NCBI GenBank assembly: GCA_045595745.1
Contig: JAZOBB010000099.1
Span: forward strand, 1 to 8,999
Source of the DNA: RGIG1666 sp045595745
GTDB lineage: Bacteria > Bacillota > Clostridia > UBA1381 > UBA9506
Direction: 5' to 3'
Length of the DNA: 8,999 bases
Shown here piece by piece: positions 5,562 through 8,999 of this stretch. The notes beneath the pieces were generated by a model. It worked only from the letters and a program-made list of their open reading frames with translations, was not told where the DNA came from and did no database searches. Made by a program: the position numbers and the translations under genes. Within the stretch, counting starts at the first letter, position 1, and each line of letters starts with the position of its first letter.

Positions 5562-5599
5562 TAGGGAAATTTGCCATAATATTAATTGGTGATGTAATC

Positions 5600-5824
5600 A
5601 TGAGCAAATTAAAAGAGCTTCGTATTAAAAAAGGTTATACGCAAATTAAAATGCAAATGCTAACAGGCATTGACCAAAGCGATTACTCTAAATTAGAAAA
5701 CGGAAAAAGATATTTTACGTTTGAGCAGTGTCGAAAACTTGCACTAGCTCTTGATACGAGTATGGACTATTTAGCAGATTTAACTGATGAAAAAGAGCCA
5801 TATCCTCGAAAAGATTCCAAATAA
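5600..5824 (+). CDS. XRE-family helix-turn-helix transcriptional regulator (74 aa)
   Basis: A compact single-domain HTH_3 (Cro/C1-type) DNA-binding protein, the only clear plus-strand gene in the window. Residues 4-60 form the five-helix fold: LKELRIKKGYTQIKMQMLTG (4-23) holds the first helices, DQSDYSKLENGKR (25-37) is the recognition helix and turn, and CRKLALALDTSMDYLADL (44-61) closes the fold. A short acidic tail follows, and no effector domain is present. The ATG at 5600 has GGTGA (5588-5592) 7 nt upstream. It is divergent from the zinc-ribbon/TRAP operon and shares an 84-nt gap with it, so it probably controls that promoter and its own expression. It could also belong to a two-gene pair with the zinc-ribbon protein independent of transport. 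Confidence 0.9.
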   Translation: MSKLKELRIKKGYTQIKMQMLTGIDQSDYSKLENGKRYFTFEQCRKLALALDTSMDYLADLTDEKEPYPRKDSK

Positions 5825-5905
5825 AAGAGCCATTTTATTAATGGCAAGATTTTGAAAAATTATATTTTGGTAGTGAGTTTATGATAAGAATTAAATTTGA
5901 AAAAG

Positions 5906-5946
5906 AATAGCACCTGCTTGTTTAAAATAAGCAAGTGCTATTTTCT
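5906..5946. terminator. Bidirectional terminator between the XRE gene and the dehydrogenase
   Basis: AATAGCAC pairs with GTGCTATT (8 bp), then after one mismatch TGCTT pairs with AAGCA, with a 9-nt loop. The plus strand continues TTCTT. The minus strand continues CTTTTTC, so the hairpin can serve the plus-strand XRE gene and also, at a distance, the minus-strand dehydrogenase. Confidence 0.7.
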
Positions 5947-5961
5947 TAATTGTTTGCTTTC

Positions 5962-6082
5962 GAGACACAAGGGAAAGTTTTATGGTCTTGGGAGGGTAGC
6001 TATTTGTCACCCTCTTTTTTATTTACAAGAGTCAGGAATATAAATGCTTGATTAGTGGGCAAGAGAACCGTCCCGCTGTCTC
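5962..6082. repeat. Possible remnant of a small inverted-repeat element
   Basis: GAGACA-caa-GGGA (5962-5974) is mirrored by TCCC-gc-TGTCTC (6071-6082), enclosing about 100 bp with no gene. The minus-strand reading near the right end, GGGACGGTTCTCTT, resembles palindromic repeats I associate with clostridial transposon ends; that resemblance is from memory. The enclosed DNA includes a plus-strand terminator-like hairpin (5992-6020). Confidence 0.35.
5992..6020 (+). terminator. Terminator-like hairpin with T-run
   Basis: GAGGGT (5992-5997) pairs with ACCCTC (6009-6014) over an 11-nt loop and is followed directly by six T residues. It would act on plus-strand transcripts that pass the terminator at 5906-5946. 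No plus-strand gene needs it, so it may be part of the repeat remnant. Confidence 0.45.
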
Positions 6083-6093
6083 TGAATTCAATA

Positions 6094-7107
6094 TTATGCC
6101 TCAAAACTCTTTATGCCTTCTTTATAAATTTCACATATAAGTTTTTGAATTTTAAGAGCTTCCCTACCGCTGATTGCCGGTTCAGAATCAGTTTCTACTG
6201 ATTTATAAAAATCTTCAATCTGTCTGATATGCTGAAATCCCCAGTAATCTTTTCCGTCTTCATAAACAATATCAGGATCTATTTCAGTTTTAGTTTCAAT
6301 ACGTTCTCCGTTATTAAGTATAATTTGCGCATTATCATAGTCCATAACAACTTTTCCGTTTTCGCATAAAAGTCTTATTTCAATTGGTTCATCGCACCCG
6401 TAATTATTCATCGCCCAGAAGCCTAATGTGGCACCATTTTTGTATTTAATGAATCCTTCTGCGCTATCATCCACCTCCATAATAGAATGATTGCGGTTAG
6501 CCATATGTGCCGATACACTTTCAATTTCGGAATTTATAAACCAATTTGCAAGGTCAATTGAGTGAATAGCCTGGTCAATCACAACTCCTCCACCCTCTTT
6601 ATCCCAAGTTCCCTTCCAGTCAGACAGGCTGTAATAATCGTCCGGTTTATGCCATGTTAACACGACTCTTGCAGAAATAATTTTTCCCAATGTACCATCG
6701 TCAAGTTTTTCTTTTACAAGACGGGATGAATTATTATATCTGCACTGAAAAATAATGCCGTATTTGACATTGTGTTTTTCTGCAAGAACAACATTTTCTA
6801 ATGCATCCTCATATTTTATGCTCATTGGTTTTTCACAAAGCACATGTACACCTTTCATAATCGCATATTTTGAAACTATTGGATGTAAATAATGAGGAAT
6901 GCATACGTGAACAACATCTATATTTTCTTTATCAATTAGCTCCTTGTAGTCATAATACGCCTTGCAATTATACTTTTTCGCCGCTTTATCTGCCCTGTCT
7001 TTTTTGATATCGCAAACACCGACAATTTCAGCATTCTTTAAATGATGTGCACTTGTTGCGTGCATTGTAAAAATATTTCCACAACCTACAATTCCTACTT
7101 TTAGCAT
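6094..7107 (-). CDS. Gfo/Idh/MocA-family NAD(P)-dependent oxidoreductase (337 aa)
   Basis: A cytoplasmic dehydrogenase of the glucose-fructose oxidoreductase/inositol dehydrogenase family, which oxidises or reduces hydroxyl or keto groups of sugars, polyols or their derivatives with NAD(P). The N-terminal Rossmann domain shows GIVGCGNI (5-12, the GxGxxG dinucleotide loop) and HVCIPHYLH (67-75). The EKP motif is at 92-94, with the expected catalytic Lys93. The C-terminal alpha/beta domain carries GGGVVIDQAIHSIDL (172-186), whose Asp178 and His182 are the usual active-site residues. The length of 337 aa is normal and the gene is complete. AGGAGG (7116-7121) lies 8 nt before the ATG at 7107. It appears to be a single-gene unit; the substrate cannot be assigned. 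A TTGCAATGCAA palindrome at 7136-7146 in its leader could be an operator. Confidence 0.93.
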   Translation of the reverse strand: MLKVGIVGCGNIFTMHATSAHHLKNAEIVGVCDIKKDRADKAAKKYNCKAYYDYKELIDKENIDVVHVCIPHYLHPIVSKYAIMKGVHVLCEKPMSIKYEDALENVVLAEKHNVKYGIIFQCRYNNSSRLVKEKLDDGTLGKIISARVVLTWHKPDDYYSLSDWKGTWDKEGGGVVIDQAIHSIDLANWFINSEIESVSAHMANRNHSIMEVDDSAEGFIKYKNGATLGFWAMNNYGCDEPIEIRLLCENGKVVMDYDNAQIILNNGERIETKTEIDPDIVYEDGKDYWGFQHIRQIEDFYKSVETDSEPAISGREALKIQKLICEIYKEGIKSFEA

Positions 7108-7135
7108 AATTATTTCCTCCTTAGAATTTTATCCA

Positions 7136-7154
7136 TTGCAATGCAAGTTTTATA
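7136..7154 (-). promoter_or_regulatory. Possible -10 and operator-like palindrome upstream of the dehydrogenase
   Basis: TTGCAATGCAA (7136-7146) is a perfect 11-bp palindrome about 29 nt before the ATG. On the minus strand TATAAA (7149-7154) lies just upstream of it, but I see no good -35 at the right distance. A short odd-centred palindrome next to a -10 would suit a LacI-type repressor; this is a guess from shape only. Confidence 0.3.
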
Positions 7155-7199
7155 AAGATTTTCTGGGTAATATGTATACTACGAAAGTATTTTTGCACC

Positions 7200-7565
7200 A
7201 CCCCAGTTTTTTACAATAATTATAATATTATAAATAAAAACTGAAAGGAATCTATTTTTTTATTTAAAAAGTATAATTTTATAAACAAGATAATATAAAT
7301 AAAATTAAATTATATAAAGCATAAAATCTGCAAAACAAAAATGACACCTTTAGCGTCATTTAAGTGCCGCAAAAAATTTTCGTTAAAGCAAGGCTATTTC
7401 TAAGAATAGTCCTGTTTCTTGGGAACTACGCGTTCTCACCGGTTCGAGTCCTACTAATAAAAAAGCCTCCTTCGGCAACTAACGTTCGCTTCGCTCACAT
7501 TTTTAAAGGTAGACTTTTATGATATTCGGAAATTAAAACATAAAAGTAGTAATTTCCTATATATT
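7200..7565. other. Non-coding region with several inverted repeats; no gene seen
   Basis: From 7200 to about 7335 the DNA is very AT-rich and shows nothing definite. Then come AAATGAC/GTCATTT (7339-7345 with 7355-7361), GGCTATT-tctaag-AATAGTC near 7390-7410, and GGGAAC-tacgc-GTTCTC followed by GGTTCGAGTCC, a tRNA T-arm-like motif, around 7420-7451. After these are a GCCTCCTTCGG/GTTCGCTTCGCTCAC repeat-like stretch (about 7467-7500) and two interleaved inverted repeats at 7513-7557. No open frame with a ribosome binding site is visible. The region may be the remains of mobile or repeat DNA, or may encode a structured RNA. Confidence 0.5.
7513..7557. repeat. Two interleaved inverted repeats (pseudoknot-capable)
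   Basis: ACTTTTATG (7513-7521) pairs perfectly with CATAAAAGT (7539-7547). Inside its loop, GGAAATTA (7528-7535) pairs perfectly with TAATTTCC (7550-7557), which lies outside the first stem. This is the order of an H-type pseudoknot with stems of 9 and 8 bp. Confidence 0.6.
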
Positions 7566-7609
7566 AAAAAGCACGATACGGTGTACCTTTGGTACACCGT
7601 ATCGTGCTT
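7566..7609 (-). terminator. Strong rho-independent terminator of the lipoprotein operon
   Basis: AAGCACGATACGGTGTACC (7569-7587) is perfectly complementary to 7591-7609, a 19-bp stem with a 3-nt loop. On the minus strand the GC-rich part of the stem runs directly into TTTTT (7570-7566). It lies 73 nt after the stop of the 35-aa gene. There is no T-run on the plus strand, so it acts in one direction. Confidence 0.85.
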
Positions 7610-7682
7610 GGTAGCGCCAAATGATTTAGATGTGCGCCTCAATACTCTCCATTTGGCTTTTTATTGCATATTTATTCTGTTA

Positions 7683-7790
7683 TTATTTCATCAACTTAAA
7701 TATACTAAACTGCGACCAATCAACAAAAAAATAGCTTATTCCAAGCAAAATTATAACAATAACCCAAACATATTTCTTTATAAATTCCAC
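7683..7790 (-). CDS. Small single-pass membrane protein (35 aa), GTG start
   Basis: A short gene reading MEFIKKYVWVIVIILLGISY for its first 20 residues, then FFVDWSQFSIFKLMK. Lysines near the N terminus, a hydrophobic segment at about 7-23 and an amphipathic basic end suggest one membrane helix with the start inside the cell. The GTG at 7790 has AAAGGA about 9 nt upstream, and the gene begins 22 nt after the stop of the lipoprotein gene. It is the last gene before the strong terminator at 7566-7609, which favours it being a true operon member. Function unknown; small size alone does not show whether it is a toxin-like peptide, a regulatory peptide or a subunit. Confidence 0.6.
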   Translation of the reverse strand: MEFIKKYVWVIVIILLGISYFFVDWSQFSIFKLMK

Positions 7791-7812
7791 CTTTAAAATT
7801 CCTTTCTTAAAT

Positions 7813-8283
7813 TTATTTCCCTCTTAATTCAGTATATCGTGAATATATCTCACGTGTTGAATGCACAAGCCCTGTATAATACTCTTTCAATGTATCGATG
7901 TATGTTATTTTTCCGTTTATAACTTCTACAAAGATCCCGCTGTAAAAGATATCAAATTCGCCAATGTCATGTGTACTTAACCATTGATTATCATTCCTAA
8001 TGATATAATCTAACATCACACCTGCATTTATATATGTAGCACAGTATTGGGCAATTAAACGCTCGCTCTCAGAATAAAAAGAGTTTTTTGAAAGTTCAAT
8101 AAGTTTTGAAATACCACTTTGCGTTTCCTGATATTTATTATTTTCAAAAGCATTTTGTGTTTCTCTTACAATGTTTTGAATATCATTCAAAGAACTTGAT
8201 GTTTTTTCAGCAGGAGAAACACCGCACGCCGTAATTATAAATATAAATACAAATAGCATTATAAAAAGCAAAGTTTTTTTCAT
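7813..8283 (-). CDS. Uncharacterised lipoprotein (156 aa)
   Basis: The N terminus MKKTLLFIMLFVFIFIITAC is a lipoprotein signal peptide with the TAC lipobox end; Cys20 should be lipidated, placing the protein on the outer face of the membrane. The mature part is helical in character with no enzyme motif I recognise. Residues 57-80, ending SESERLIAQY, resemble the matching part of the lipoprotein encoded just upstream (ISDKERMFAQY), so the two are probably paralogues. I start at the ATG at 8283, because GGAGAG (8292-8297) is 8 nt away; the GTG at 8292 would overlap that site. It lies 30 nt after the previous stop, in the same operon. Confidence 0.8.
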   Translation of the reverse strand: MKKTLLFIMLFVFIFIITACGVSPAEKTSSSLNDIQNIVRETQNAFENNKYQETQSGISKLIELSKNSFYSESERLIAQYCATYINAGVMLDYIIRNDNQWLSTHDIGEFDIFYSGIFVEVINGKITYIDTLKEYYTGLVHSTREIYSRYTELRGK

Positions 8284-8313
8284 TTGTAACACTCTCCACC
8301 TTATGTTGAAATT

Positions 8314-8718
8314 TTATTGTATAAACTTTTCGACTTTTTGGACAAACTTTAATGATTCATCAATCATTACATTTTCTATTTCCAATTCTCCAGTTGCTAT
8401 TGCGCCAATAGTTCCACTTAATATTTCCATTTCAGGAAAATCGAAAACCGAGATAGCCTTTCCTGACAAACTAAGTTTTGCTACACCGTATCCAATATTA
8501 TATGTATATTGAGCAAACATTCGTTCTTTATCACTAATATTTTCATCTTTTGCTAACTTATCAAGTTCAGCAATTTCATTTCTAATTACAGAGGAATCAT
8601 TTGTATTACAAATAGTTTTATAATGCTCGACAATTATATCTGTAGTAGAAGCAGGCGTTTTAGCACACCCACACACAACAAATATAACAGTTAAAATAAT
8701 AAATAATATCCTTTTCAT
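8314..8718 (-). CDS. Uncharacterised lipoprotein (134 aa), paralogue of its neighbour
   Basis: MKRILFIILTVIFVVCGC is a lipoprotein signal peptide; Cys18 is the likely lipid site (V-C-G-C), with Cys16 the less likely alternative. The mature protein holds IRNEIAELDKLAKDENISDK (45-64) followed by ERMFAQY (65-71), which aligns with residues 54-80 of the 156-aa lipoprotein. It lacks the aromatic C-terminal part of that protein and ends with an Ile/Glu/Lys-rich helix. The start at 8718 is 7 nt after the upstream stop. Its ribosome binding site, a weak GGATGTG, lies within the last codons of the upstream gene, so coupling is likely. Function unknown. Confidence 0.8.
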   Translation of the reverse strand: MKRILFIILTVIFVVCGCAKTPASTTDIIVEHYKTICNTNDSSVIRNEIAELDKLAKDENISDKERMFAQYTYNIGYGVAKLSLSGKAISVFDFPEMEILSGTIGAIATGELEIENVMIDESLKFVQKVEKFIQ

Positions 8719-8725
8719 ATTTTAA

Positions 8726-8923
8726 TCACATCCACATAAATAATTTCAAAAAAAACATCCATAACGCTCCGCCTACGATAATTATGTATGTAATCTTTTT
8801 CTTTGGATTATAATACATAGAATCAATATTCATAATTTTCATATATAACCTATAAGCAAAGTTTACAATTATTATTCCTAAAATCGCGGATATAACTAAA
8901 AGTATAATCCCTAAAGTTTCCAT
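8726..8923 (-). CDS. Small two-helix membrane protein (65 aa), first gene of the lipoprotein operon
   Basis: Not recognised. Two hydrophobic segments (about residues 4-22 and 43-62) flank a loop with RLYMKIMNIDSMYYNPKKK, which would be cytoplasmic if the positive-inside rule holds. The protein ends FFLKLFMWM. I start it at the ATG at 8923, because AGAGGGG (8932-8938) is correctly spaced; a GTG at 8932 falls within that site. It is the promoter-proximal gene of a four-gene unit with two lipoproteins and a 35-aa membrane peptide, so all products are expected in the cell envelope. Confidence 0.75.
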   Translation of the reverse strand: METLGIILLVISAILGIIIVNFAYRLYMKIMNIDSMYYNPKKKITYIIIVGGALWMFFLKLFMWM

Positions 8924-8942
8924 TTTATTCACCCCTCTTTAC

Positions 8943-8985
8943 TTCCGAATTGGAATTATATATACATTATAATTCCAATTCGGAA
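8943..8985. promoter_or_regulatory. 18-bp perfect inverted repeat, probable operator
   Basis: TTCCGAATTGGAATTATA (8943-8960) is mirrored exactly by 8968-8985 across a 7-nt spacer. Each arm holds TTCC-N-AATT-N-GGAA, itself nearly palindromic. One arm fills the spacer between the -35 and -10 elements and the other covers the predicted transcription start, the geometry of a repressor site. The bound regulator is not in the window. Confidence 0.75.
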
Positions 8986-8994
8986 TTTTGTCAA
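8966..8994 (-). promoter_or_regulatory. Perfect-consensus sigma-A promoter of the lipoprotein operon
   Basis: On the minus strand TTGACA (8989-8994), a 17-nt spacer and TATAAT (8966-8971) give exact consensus. Transcription should start near 8959, with a leader of about 36 nt to the ATG at 8923. Such a strong promoter would need repression, which fits the overlapping inverted repeat. Confidence 0.85.
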
Positions 8995-8999
8995 TACTT

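Noticed and set aside
5881..5910. Tiny plus-strand frame MIRIKFEKE after the XRE gene
   Set aside because: Nine codons with no ribosome binding site, ending in the terminator; no reason to think it is translated.
7411..7455. A functional tRNA gene
   Set aside because: Only a T-loop consensus and loose arms are seen; the T-stem is mispaired and no acceptor stem or D-arm can be drawn. Kept only as a tRNA-like fragment.
7581..7796. Plus-strand frame of 71 codons
   Set aside because: It begins inside the terminator stem and lies antisense to the better supported 35-aa gene; no ribosome binding site is visible.
8303..8512. Plus-strand frame of 69 codons
   Set aside because: It is antisense to a lipoprotein gene with a clear signal peptide, and no start site supports it.

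Overview
The window looks like chromosomal DNA from a low-GC Gram-positive bacterium, most likely a Clostridia member. The grounds are AT-rich intergenic DNA, strong AAGGAGG-type ribosome binding sites, sigma-A-like promoters, lipoprotein signal peptides ending in Cys, and a palindromic repeat of the CTTCCCC-TTGA-GGGGAAG type that I associate with Clostridia. No rRNA, intact tRNA or CRISPR array is visible. Almost all genes lie on the minus strand; the one clear plus-strand gene is a small XRE regulator.

Layout. (1) 1-62: the first 20 codons of a glycerate kinase leaving the window. (2) 207-1340: an unrecognised 158-aa protein, then two overlapping small membrane-protein genes. Two identical 27-bp copies of a promoter-like sequence precede the glycerate kinase and the 158-aa gene. 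(3) 1394-1937: a compact module of a DUF559 nuclease-like gene between two inverted copies of a double-hairpin repeat, enclosed by an 11-bp inverted repeat. Structured repeat DNA follows to about 2135. (4) 2194-5561: a TAXI-type TRAP transport operon. Its order is a strong promoter, a small zinc-ribbon/membrane protein, a lipoprotein solute receptor, an intergenic hairpin, a fused 4TM/12TM permease and a symmetrical terminator. A divergent XRE regulator (5600-5824) shares the promoter region. (5) 5906-7107: terminators, a possible decayed repeat, and a Gfo/Idh/MocA-type dehydrogenase. (6) 7108-7565: non-coding DNA rich in inverted repeats, including an H-type pseudoknot-capable pair and a tRNA T-arm-like motif. 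(7) 7566-8994: a minus-strand operon under a perfect-consensus promoter embedded in an 18-bp inverted repeat. It encodes a 65-aa two-helix membrane protein, two related lipoproteins and a 35-aa membrane peptide, and ends at a 19-bp hairpin terminator.

How the parts work together. The receptor (outer face of the membrane) and the permease form a secondary transporter of unknown substrate. The start of the receptor gene overlaps the zinc-ribbon gene, so the transporter may be transcribed from the regulated divergent promoter. The last operon looks like a small cell-envelope system of unknown role. The most unusual item is the DUF559 module: the repeats supply its ribosome binding site and stop codon, and the second hairpin of each repeat keeps its pairing although the bases differ. 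This fits a nuclease that recognises and perhaps moves or maintains its own palindromic repeat, but that role is inferred.
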